Virus record (IMG/VR): IMGVR_UViG_3300037487_002061
Location: 1 to 55,931 of that record
Direction: 5' to 3' (one strand)
Length of the DNA: 55,931 nt
From: a virus
Part shown: positions 6,874 through 14,152 of the stretch, piece by piece
How the letters are laid out: each line of letters starts with the position of its first letter
Position numbering within the stretch: position 1 is the stretch's first letter
Made by a program: the position numbers and the translations under genes
The notes under the pieces: model-generated
Database searches by the model: none
The model's input: the letters and a program-made list of their open reading frames with translations, nothing else
What the model was told of the DNA's origin: nothing

Positions 6874-9199
6874 CTCTTAGTTTCATGTAAATTTTGCTAT
6901 CGACAACTTTAATTGTATCTACAAATAAAGTATCAGAGCTTTTGGTTCCAGACAAGACTAAAATATCTTGTTTTTGTATTTTATTCTTTTGTAAGAAATT
7001 TGTTAGCTTCTCTTCTCTCCTATTATCCATAAATAAGAATTTTTGAGATGCTTGATTATCTGAAAGCATAATCATCATATACTTGTTTCCATTAGAGCTT
7101 GTGCGAGTAAAATGATCATTTACCTGACCAACAACTTTAAACTCTTGCCTATCGTGGAATTCTTCAATTTCTTTAATACCATTTAAAGATCCAAACTCAT
7201 CTTGAAAACATTCTTTTAATTCGTGCGAATAACTATATCCCAACAAACTATTTTCATACCACCATTTAGAAAATTTATTATGTTTTTTATTGTGAGAATA
7301 AATGTCTTTGTATTTTGAGAAGTTTCTTTTGAAAGTCTCAAATCTTTTCTCTGATATTACTTGCTTATTATCATCTGCAAGAATTTTCTTTCCAACCACT
7401 TCTGCAATTGAATTAAGAATGTCAAATCCAAAGCGTTCTCCAATTTTAACAAAGTTTCGTTTTTCTCTATCGGTAAGAAGATTAAAAGCTTGGGCTTCTA
7501 AAACAAGTCTGCTTCTGTCTGAAGTGGTGTCTGCCATAGTTCCAGCTTGAATGAGTGCAGCTAAAACAGAGATGCTGATACCTGCATTCTTTGCCGCGAC
7601 AAATACTTCGTATTTATTATTGAATGATTTACCTCTGAAATCAATCAAAGCCTCTAATGCTTTGGTAGAGATTCCCTTGATGCTATTTAATCCATAACGA
7701 ATATCAGAACCCTCAATGGTAAAATTCATACTTGAATGCTCAAGTGAGGGAGGAAGCAATTTGATTCCAAAATCAACTAACTCTTTGCTGATTCCAGAAA
7801 TATTCTCTAATGGATCTGGTTCAAATTCAGCAGACTCAAGCAATGCAATGAAGAACTGCTGCGGATACTTATATTTTAGGTACACTGTTTTCGCCGCCAA
7901 GGTCGCGTAAGCAAAGCTGTGGGACTTGTTGAAGGAATAATCTGCGGAGGCTTGTAGCGCATTCCAATAGAAGTCGCTGATCTTCTCTTCGATGCCTTGT
8001 TTTTCTCCTGCCTCATAGATCTTGTTTTTCCAAGCTGGCATCTCATCAGCCTTTTTCTTGCCCACAATTCTTCTGAGAGTCTCCGCTTCTTCAAGAGACA
8101 ATCCAAAAACCTTGTTGGCGATTTGCATTAACTGCTCTTGATAAAGAATAACGTTCTTCGACCAAGAAAGAATTTCATCTAATTCTTTATGCAGATTTAA
8201 ATGTGTTGGTGCGTTTTTTTGATCCTTATAAACAGAAACAAATTGAAGCGCTCCTGGCCTCGCTAATGCAATAACATCAGATAATTCATCTAATGTCTCT
8301 GGTTTGATGTCTTGGCAGACCTTAAAGTTTGTTTCGGCTGAGATTTGGAATAATCCCATAGGGTGTTTAAAGTTCTGTAATCTATCATAGATGAATGGAT
8401 CATTGGCATCGATGTCGTCAATATTGATGTTTACTTTCCCACAAGTCTTATGAGCAACAGTAAGAGTTCTAAGACCAAGAATATCAAACTTGACCATTAG
8501 ATCGCTGACATCATTCATATCGTATCCAGTGATTAAATCACCATCCTTGGTTTTTTGTAATGGAACAACGTTGCCAATTGCTTGAGAACAAATTGCAATT
8601 CCAGATGGATGAACGCCTATATTTTTATTTAAATTTTCTATCTTGCAAGCATTCTCAAATGTTCTTTTGTGTTTCTTGACCCATTGGTCGAACTTTTCAT
8701 TTTCTGTTCTTGAGTCCGTAAGACTAAAGACTTTGCCGTGAATCTTTGGAATCATGTCGCTAACTTCATTGGCCTCATCTTCTTTAGCTTCGTCAAAATA
8801 TTTAGTTGCCTCACGAATACAAAGTTTAGAACTGAATGTATTGAATGTAAGAATCTTTGCGGTTCTTCCTAAATGCTTCTGCTCGATGTATTCAATAACT
8901 CTTTGGCGCTGATCATATGAAATATCAGAGTCAACATCAGGAAGTAAACTTCCAACTAGATACTCTTTACCCGCTTTATCATAAACTTTTTGAGCGCGAG
9001 ATTTAGAAACGAATCTCTCAAAGAAAAGATTATGCGGAATAGGATCAATGTTTGTGACTCCAAGCAAATAAAGAATTAAACTTCCAGCGGCGGAATTATG
9101 AACCGCAGCTCCATTTATATTATATGATCTAGAATTTGCGACTGATAAGTCGTAAACCTTGCCTTTAAATTGCTTGAATTGCTTTGATTGAATTTTCAT
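6857..9199 (-). CDS. dnaE: C-intein fused to C-terminal part of DNA polymerase III alpha
   Basis: 780 residues. Residues 1-35 are a C-intein ending with the typical blocks F and G (KGKVYDLSVANSRSYNING, then AAVHN) before the extein Ser36 of SAAGSLILYLLG. The extein supplies the polymerase core. Catalytic Asp are in PDVDSD (D88, D90) and VKFDILGLRTL (D239), followed by the fingers domain, a helix-hairpin-helix region and a C-terminal OB fold (FKVVGQVNDHFTRTSSNGNK). The protein should be joined in trans to the product of 9302-9904 to rebuild the core. The ATG at 9199 is the natural start of the C-intein, whose 35 residues match known split C-inteins in length. A nicked intein with a usual free start is the best reading. 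A frameshift artefact is unlikely because 102 bp lie between the halves. Confidence 0.93.
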   Translation of the reverse strand: MKIQSKQFKQFKGKVYDLSVANSRSYNINGAAVHNSAAGSLILYLLGVTNIDPIPHNLFFERFVSKSRAQKVYDKAGKEYLVGSLLPDVDSDISYDQRQRVIEYIEQKHLGRTAKILTFNTFSSKLCIREATKYFDEAKEDEANEVSDMIPKIHGKVFSLTDSRTENEKFDQWVKKHKRTFENACKIENLNKNIGVHPSGIAICSQAIGNVVPLQKTKDGDLITGYDMNDVSDLMVKFDILGLRTLTVAHKTCGKVNINIDDIDANDPFIYDRLQNFKHPMGLFQISAETNFKVCQDIKPETLDELSDVIALARPGALQFVSVYKDQKNAPTHLNLHKELDEILSWSKNVILYQEQLMQIANKVFGLSLEEAETLRRIVGKKKADEMPAWKNKIYEAGEKQGIEEKISDFYWNALQASADYSFNKSHSFAYATLAAKTVYLKYKYPQQFFIALLESAEFEPDPLENISGISKELVDFGIKLLPPSLEHSSMNFTIEGSDIRYGLNSIKGISTKALEALIDFRGKSFNNKYEVFVAAKNAGISISVLAALIQAGTMADTTSDRSRLVLEAQAFNLLTDREKRNFVKIGERFGFDILNSIAEVVGKKILADDNKQVISEKRFETFKRNFSKYKDIYSHNKKHNKFSKWWYENSLLGYSYSHELKECFQDEFGSLNGIKEIEEFHDRQEFKVVGQVNDHFTRTSSNGNKYMMIMLSDNQASQKFLFMDNRREEKLTNFLQKNKIQKQDILVLSGTKSSDTLFVDTIKVVDSKIYMKLRDAKND

Positions 9200-9311
9200 G
9201 AATTGTCTTTGAGACTCTTTCGTTTTTCTTTAGGAAGTCGGAGCGGAAGAATACTCTAAATTTTAAATTATGGCAAGAACAAAATTTCTTAGCCGCTTCG
9301 CTTAAATTTCT
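9165..9311 (-). pseudogene. remnant C-terminus of a PD-(D/E)XK / Vsr-like endonuclease between intein halves
   Basis: The gap between the intein halves is open in the third minus-strand frame for 48 codons and has no start codon. It reads NLSEAAKKFCSCHNLKFRVF and then FRSDFLKKNERVSKT. Aligned without gaps to the end of the intact endonuclease at 15908-16315 (EKKEYFCDINNIKLVRILES, then DKL), 8 of 23 positions are identical, including E, F-C, N, K and S-D-x-L. Free-standing Vsr-like endonucleases between split-intein halves are known from phage 'fractured genes'. The reading that this is the relic of one is inference. Confidence 0.5.
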
Positions 9312-9904
9312 CTAATATCGTCAAATTCATTTAAATCAACAGCCTTTACCCAGCCTCTATTTTCTGTATAGAATTCATGATCTTGAGTGCATTTAACTTG
9401 GCTCCCATTTTCAAACTGAATAATAATTACTTCTTCATCAACATCGTAATTCAGGGTCATTTCGACAAGTTGAGGCATAGAATTGTGGTCCAAAACTGTA
9501 TCTCCAATTAAAACATCTTCAATATTTTTAATATCTCCATTATAAAGCTTAACAGACTGACCAGAGACGAAACAACCTCTCCCCGCGCCTGTAGGAATTT
9601 TATTTTGATGACAGAAGTTAAGAATATCCCAATTCAAAAGAATATAATCAGTGAAGCCAAGTTCGTCAAATGTATCTAACTCTTGTTTCGCTCTTTCATA
9701 ATATTTATTCTTATCAGCTTTTTTATTAATGCCTTTAGAAATAATTGCGTTTCTAGAAAGAGCCTTTAATAAATCGAAACTTGAACTATTCTTGTCTAGA
9801 GATGGATCAATGCTCTTAAGCACAGACTCTTCGACAAAAATCTTTGGGAGTTCTACGCCAGCAGGTTCGCAATTATCATAAATAGAAAACTCTTTAAAAT
9901 TCAT
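9302..9904 (-). CDS. dnaE: DNA polymerase III alpha middle part fused to N-intein
   Basis: 200 residues. Residues 1-110 are polymerase extein, from the PHP/palm junction to the glycine-rich palm motif IPTGAGRG (LDTFDELGFTDYILLNWDIL just before it is the usual alpha-subunit sequence). Residues 111-200 are an N-intein: Cys111 opens block A (CFVSGQSVKLYNGD, IEDVLIGDTVLD) and block B carries T-x-x-H (CTQDHEF). The 90-residue N-intein and 35-residue C-intein form a complete splicing domain with Ser as the first C-extein residue, so GRG/SAAGS is restored. The gene starts with an ATGA overlap after the exonuclease. The part before it in normal DnaE, the PHP domain, is a separate gene at 11347-12057. 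Confidence 0.92.
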   Translation of the reverse strand: MNFKEFSIYDNCEPAGVELPKIFVEESVLKSIDPSLDKNSSSFDLLKALSRNAIISKGINKKADKNKYYERAKQELDTFDELGFTDYILLNWDILNFCHQNKIPTGAGRGCFVSGQSVKLYNGDIKNIEDVLIGDTVLDHNSMPQLVEMTLNYDVDEEVIIIQFENGSQVKCTQDHEFYTENRGWVKAVDLNEFDDIREI

Positions 9905-10518
9905 AGTCCCATATTCTTTTTGATTTCGAGAAACACTTTAAAACACATTTGACAATCGTAGACGGCTTCATGCAATCTTTTTTCATCAAAATCGATGCCA
10001 AAAAACTTTAATTGTTGTATTTGAGATACTTTCGCTTTTAAAGATCTATCATGCATAATTTTATATTGCCATGCAAGTAGATCTCCTTTTGGCTTGTCAA
10101 GCTTTTCTCTATACGCTTTGCCGAAACATCTTGTATCATAAATACGATTAGTATAAGAGTAATCAATTTTTTCTCCAGCTAATCTCTGAAGAATCGCAAT
10201 CATATAAACATCAAACCCCAAAAGGTTTTGCCCAATAATAATATATTCTGGATCATTAAGGTATTTCTTAAACTTATCCCAAACTTCTTTTGCTGGTTTC
10301 TTTTTCTTGTTATAAGTATTCCAATTAAATCCAGTTAGCTTAACGATTACATCATTGACCGATAAGTCTTTATGATCAATATACTCATCATGAGTCTCTA
10401 CAATCTTATTTCCTTCTGCAACAACCCATGCAAGCTGCCAAGGTCTAGAAGAATAAAGATTTAAGCCTTCTGTTTCGCAATCCATGCATATGTATTTTTG
10501 ATTAAATGGCAAGCTCAT
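9901..10518 (-). CDS. DnaQ-like DEDDh 3'-5' exonuclease
   Basis: 205 residues. Exo I MDCETEG (D13, E15), Exo II GQNLLGFD (D103) and Exo III HEAVYD (H183, D188) give a complete DEDDh active site. It probably proofreads for the polymerase encoded around it. Start and stop overlap both neighbours by 4 bp (ATGA), so it is firmly in the operon. Its place between the PHP piece and the polymerase core recalls PolC, where an exonuclease domain is inserted in PHP, though here the pieces are separate proteins. A RNase T-like or other DEDD role is less likely given this context. Confidence 0.9.
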   Translation of the reverse strand: MSLPFNQKYICMDCETEGLNLYSSRPWQLAWVVAEGNKIVETHDEYIDHKDLSVNDVIVKLTGFNWNTYNKKKKPAKEVWDKFKKYLNDPEYIIIGQNLLGFDVYMIAILQRLAGEKIDYSYTNRIYDTRCFGKAYREKLDKPKGDLLAWQYKIMHDRSLKAKVSQIQQLKFFGIDFDEKRLHEAVYDCQMCFKVFLEIKKNMGL

Positions 10519-11309
10519 GGGTATATTGTATATAATTTTTTCTTCTTTCTGTCAAGAAAATCTTTTGATGAAAAATTATTATTATAAAAAATTGCTTTAA
10601 ATTTTTCCGCTTTGTCTTTTGTTATTCTTGTATAAATAAAATATGTTTGTTTCGTTCTTTTATCTTTTTTAATTTCAGAACATTCTATATTATTTTCTTT
10701 TAGAAAATTTTTAAAAAATTGTAAAAATTCTAAATTTCCAAGTAATGAAAAAGTTAAATATTTTTTTTGAGTTATGCTAAAACATCCGTCTCCATCAAAA
10801 TAACCATGCAACGCTGATGATAAAAATTCTTTTGGAATCAAATTAAAAATTTCATTATTTATTTTAAGAGTTTTGTTTTCTATTAATCCTAAAGATTTAA
10901 GATCTTCTGTAATTTTTTTTCTGCAAATCATTAATCTTTTTTGATTTCTGTCATCGTAAATGGGTCCATTATAATTAATTCTTTTACAAAATTTATTAAG
11001 ATGTGTTCCGTCTTTTTTATTTAAACTTATTTGGAGTTTCCCATTATAAATATTACCGTCTGCGGCTATAAAACCAAACCAATAGGCTTTTTCATGACTA
11101 TTTATTTTTTCAAAAAAAGACTCATCACATAAATATTTATTATTTTCATATTCAATTCTAGTTCTGCCTCCAGAACCAAATTCTTTTAAAATTTTAATTA
11201 CTGTTGATTTTCCTATGGAATATTTAATCTTGATATCTTTTATTAATAATTTATTAATATAATAATCTTTTAAAATTTCTGGAATTTTTATAAGTGTATT
11301 TTTATTCAT
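10515..11309 (-). CDS. free-standing LAGLIDADG homing endonuclease
   Basis: 264 residues. The two LAGLIDADG helices are at about 77-85 (WFGFIAADG) and 167-175 (LHGYFDGDG). The N-terminal 45 residues form a helix-turn-helix-like segment (IKDIKIKYSIGKSTVIKILK), which such enzymes often use to add DNA contacts. It makes a site-specific double-strand break that drives copying of its own gene into related phages. It lies between the PHP piece of dnaE and the exonuclease and overlaps the latter by 4 bp. The base composition is more AT-rich than its neighbours, as expected for a mobile gene. No intron or intein surrounds it. A GTGTAT element 8 bp upstream of the ATG may give it a late promoter of its own. 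Confidence 0.9.
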   Translation of the reverse strand: MNKNTLIKIPEILKDYYINKLLIKDIKIKYSIGKSTVIKILKEFGSGGRTRIEYENNKYLCDESFFEKINSHEKAYWFGFIAADGNIYNGKLQISLNKKDGTHLNKFCKRINYNGPIYDDRNQKRLMICRKKITEDLKSLGLIENKTLKINNEIFNLIPKEFLSSALHGYFDGDGCFSITQKKYLTFSLLGNLEFLQFFKNFLKENNIECSEIKKDKRTKQTYFIYTRITKDKAEKFKAIFYNNNFSSKDFLDRKKKKLYTIYP

Positions 11310-11317
11310 AATATTTT

Positions 11318-11323
11318 ATACAC
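11318..11323 (-). promoter_or_regulatory. GTGTAT element upstream of the homing endonuclease
   Basis: GTGTAT on the minus strand, 8 nt before the ATG at 11309. It is a one-base variant of the GTGTAA boxes at the same distance. Late promoters are common before phage homing endonuclease genes. Confidence 0.35.
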
Positions 11324-11346
11324 TCAATACGAGACAAAGGGACTGA

Positions 11347-12057
11347 TTATACGGTAGCATTTTCTAGAAAGGATTGCCAACAAAATTCATTTGAACAAAA
11401 ATGATTGAGATTGGGATTAGTAAACATTGGGCTTTTACCATTTGCCCGACCACAGATTGATTTGTACATTTGGAATGCGTCGAAATCATCTTTGTTTTTA
11501 TGATAGATTGATTTGGTTAAAATGGGTTCTTTGTTTTGGAGTTTAGAGAATGAAAAAACCTGTTCTCTTATTAGATCATCAAATGGATGATTATTTTGTT
11601 CGATGAAAAAATCAAAATTAAATTTAGAGACATCAATGTGACAAAGGCCGAAATGAAATAAATTATTGTAAATAAAAGAATCGTAAAAAGGTATAGAGAT
11701 TTTAATATTTTCGAATTCATCTTCATTGAAGTCTTTTAAGATTAAAACATTTTCTTTGTTTTCGAAAGACAAAGAATAAAGTTCTTTTATCTTCTTCATT
11801 CCTTCATTATTTTTGGCGAAGAATATTAATTTGCTTGGCAATTCATTAACAGAAGTTTGAACCACAGATAGTCTAATGCCAAAAATCAATTTTACATTAT
11901 TTTTAATTGCTTCCTTGTTTAAGGAACGGAAGCCATAAAATGAATCCTCGACAACTACGATTTCTTTTAGATCGTGTTGTTTCTGGATATCGAAAATGTC
12001 TTCTATATTAAGTATCGACTTGCCGATACTGTAATGAGTCTTGAAAAGAGGAATCAC
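11347..12057 (-). CDS. dnaE: PHP-domain piece of DNA polymerase III alpha
   Basis: 236 residues corresponding to the N-terminal PHP domain of DnaE: FKTHYSIGKSILNIEDIFD aligns with the family's HSxYSLLDG region, VVEDSFYGFRS with the TDHGNMYG region, and KLIFGIRL with the KPIIGxE strand. The metal-binding His and Asp residues of active PHP domains are replaced, so phosphatase or exonuclease activity is unlikely. The protein ends with SFLENATV. The next polymerase piece (at 9904) starts with NFKEFSIYDN, so little sequence is lost between them. About 1.4 kb holding two genes separates them, and no intein is present at this break, so the PHP domain must associate without covalent joining. Confidence 0.8.
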   Translation of the reverse strand: MIPLFKTHYSIGKSILNIEDIFDIQKQHDLKEIVVVEDSFYGFRSLNKEAIKNNVKLIFGIRLSVVQTSVNELPSKLIFFAKNNEGMKKIKELYSLSFENKENVLILKDFNEDEFENIKISIPFYDSFIYNNLFHFGLCHIDVSKFNFDFFIEQNNHPFDDLIREQVFSFSKLQNKEPILTKSIYHKNKDDFDAFQMYKSICGRANGKSPMFTNPNLNHFCSNEFCWQSFLENATV

Positions 12058-12066
12058 GAATACATC

Positions 12067-13113
12067 TTATAGCAACTCATCAACTTTGTCAAACTTAAAG
12101 GCAGGACATCCAGCATATTCTCTTTTTTCTACAATAAAACCAATTCCGTTTTTTCTTTTTCTGTCCATATCGTTTTTATTATATGATGATGAAATGATAT
12201 TTTTTTCTTCATCAAGCAAAACAAAATAATTTGTTGGAAATTTAAATGGGCAATGCCACATTGTAGTGCCGTCTTTTTTTAATTGACCTTTGAATTCAGC
12301 TCTTCCACAAACCACTTTTCCACTGAATCCTTCTTCTTTACTTGGGTAGCCCTTATTAAAGGCTAAACCTCCAATTGCAGATTTTTCATTAAAATTATTA
12401 ATAATAGATTGAATTTGAGTTAGGAAATGCTCAAAACCTTCTAATTCGTCCTCTGCGATTTCTTTCATTTCTAATAGTCCTTTGTCTTTGCAATCGAACT
12501 TTAAAAATAAAAATTCCATGTCTCTTTTGAGGAATTCTGGATACAAGTATTTTACAGCGAGACAATACATTAAATTTTGCATATTGTCTTCAATTTCTGA
12601 GCCAGTAAACACTTGTTTAGAAGTTTTGAAATCTCTAATTAATGCAATTTTCTTTTTCTTGAACAAGAATAATTTGTCAATAAACCCTAAGATGCGATAG
12701 TTTTTGCCATCCGATATTGTTTGAATATCGAAATCTTTTTCGCTAATGGACTCATTTGGTTTCCCGTATTTATTTCCAAAGAAATCATAATTTAATCCCT
12801 CCATAATCATTTGATTAACTAAATCAAGATTTGCGAAATCATCTATCTTGTTTTTCTTAGCAAATGCTTTTACCATTCTTTCAATTGGTGGAGAAGCATT
12901 AATATTTTGTTCCTTGGTTAATTTAACATAGTGATGCTTATGCTTTGGGTTTCCCAGTGCTTCGAAAACAGCATGACAAATACTTCCCCTTAAACTACCT
13001 TCGTTTGTAGTGTCTGGTAGCTTTAAATGATATTTGCACCAATATTGCCATGAACAAGTTTGGAGGGTCTTAATTCTTGAAGCTGATAGTGGTTTGTTTA
13101 CGATTTTATCCAT
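12067..13113 (-). CDS. Cas4/RecB-like PD-(D/E)XK nuclease
   Basis: 348 residues. LSASRIKTLQTCSWQYWCKY at the N-terminus is the usual PDDEXK_1 (RecB/Cas4) opening, followed by RGSICHAVFEAL, GFIDKLFLF and the catalytic IRDFKTSK. Cys20 together with Cys269, Cys288 and Cys336 could hold an iron-sulfur cluster as in Cas4 and AddB, but the spacing is looser than usual. It is likely a replication or recombination nuclease, encoded between the primase (8-bp overlap) and the PHP piece of polymerase. No Cas1, Cas2 or CRISPR array is present, so it is a phage-type enzyme and not part of an adaptation module. Confidence 0.8.
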   Translation of the reverse strand: MDKIVNKPLSASRIKTLQTCSWQYWCKYHLKLPDTTNEGSLRGSICHAVFEALGNPKHKHHYVKLTKEQNINASPPIERMVKAFAKKNKIDDFANLDLVNQMIMEGLNYDFFGNKYGKPNESISEKDFDIQTISDGKNYRILGFIDKLFLFKKKKIALIRDFKTSKQVFTGSEIEDNMQNLMYCLAVKYLYPEFLKRDMEFLFLKFDCKDKGLLEMKEIAEDELEGFEHFLTQIQSIINNFNEKSAIGGLAFNKGYPSKEEGFSGKVVCGRAEFKGQLKKDGTTMWHCPFKFPTNYFVLLDEEKNIISSSYNKNDMDRKRKNGIGFIVEKREYAGCPAFKFDKVDELL

Positions 13114-14152
13114 AATTAAATTTGTAAAGTTTGTTTAACTTTTTAAGCGAATCATCAAAGGATTTGTTTGTTTTTCCTGATTTTTGCATGTTCTCTGCTG
13201 TAGAGATGACAAATTTAATAGATTCTTGGTGAGTCATATTGTCGGCCTTGAGCATGTAATTTTCTAAATCATTTTTATTCATATCTCCAAAATCATTTTG
13301 ATCAGGAGGAATAAAATAAATATTTTTAAAATCAATCGTATCAATCAATTTAAAGATTGATTTAATTGCCCCTTCGAATCCGCGATTCTTTTCAGAATTA
13401 TAATCATTATTGAAACAAACAATAATTTTCTTTGAAGATAGATTACTCAATTTAGAAATGAATTTGGGGGAAATGTTTAATCCAAATGAAACTAAAACAT
13501 TTTTAACTCCGTTTTCAAATAATGAAAGACAGTCTCCAATTGACTCAACAATAAAAATAATTTCCTTAGAGAGAATTGCATTGCGGCATTCTTCTACAGA
13601 GTGAAACGGATAAAACCAATCGGCAACTCTGCCAACATGAAGCCACTTTGGTTTATTATCGTCGCCATCTACTTTTCTACCAGAAAATCCATGAATGCGA
13701 CCATCTTGCCTAAAGATTGGAAAAATGGTTCTTTGATACATCTTTCCAGATGTTGATAAGCCACACTTGAATTTCTTGAGAACCTCTACAGAAATATTCT
13801 TATTCAAATAAAAATCATAATGAGGTAAAAGTCTTTGTAGCGATAGAATTGGATATGTCTTTTCTTCTTTCAAAAAGTTTTTTTCTTTTATTACACCTAT
13901 TCCATTTTTCAAATCCTTTACATAGCTTCTTATAATGCTGGGGTCATTCGTGTTAAGGGTTTTCGATACAAGGGCTTCGAACGGCATGAAGGTACTATCT
14001 TCAACAAAATCCTTCCAAACGCCTGTATCCTTATATATCTGCAAAGCACTGCCATTGTCTCCTGCTCTATAAACAGCATTAGTTCTCCAGTATTGGCCAT
14101 GATCTTTTAATCTATAGCCAAGATTCTCTAAAATTTCTCTGTAATCGGTCAT
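13106..14152 (-). CDS. DnaG-type primase with TOPRIM domain
   Basis: 348 residues. Toprim motifs are FIVESIGDCLSLFENGVKNV and IIVCFNNDYNSEKNRGFEGA. The catalytic-core lead-in (CGLSTSGKMYQRTIFPIFRQ, then GRIHGFSGR) is typical of DnaG-like primases. The N-terminal zinc finger of DnaG is not evident. Instead, residues 1-70 (GYRLKDHGQYWRTNAVYRAG) resemble a degenerate zinc-binding domain without Cys. It makes RNA primers for the phage fork with the adjacent DnaB-like helicase (4-bp overlap upstream). The coupling of primase and helicase genes supports the assignment. Confidence 0.85.
   Translation of the reverse strand: MTDYREILENLGYRLKDHGQYWRTNAVYRAGDNGSALQIYKDTGVWKDFVEDSTFMPFEALVSKTLNTNDPSIIRSYVKDLKNGIGVIKEKNFLKEEKTYPILSLQRLLPHYDFYLNKNISVEVLKKFKCGLSTSGKMYQRTIFPIFRQDGRIHGFSGRKVDGDDNKPKWLHVGRVADWFYPFHSVEECRNAILSKEIIFIVESIGDCLSLFENGVKNVLVSFGLNISPKFISKLSNLSSKKIIVCFNNDYNSEKNRGFEGAIKSIFKLIDTIDFKNIYFIPPDQNDFGDMNKNDLENYMLKADNMTHQESIKFVISTAENMQKSGKTNKSFDDSLKKLNKLYKFNYG

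Noticed and set aside
9901-11346. Group I intron between the PHP piece and the polymerase core
   Set aside because: The exonuclease and endonuclease genes fill the interval with 4-bp overlaps, the exonuclease ends inside the next start codon, and no conserved intron core was recognised.
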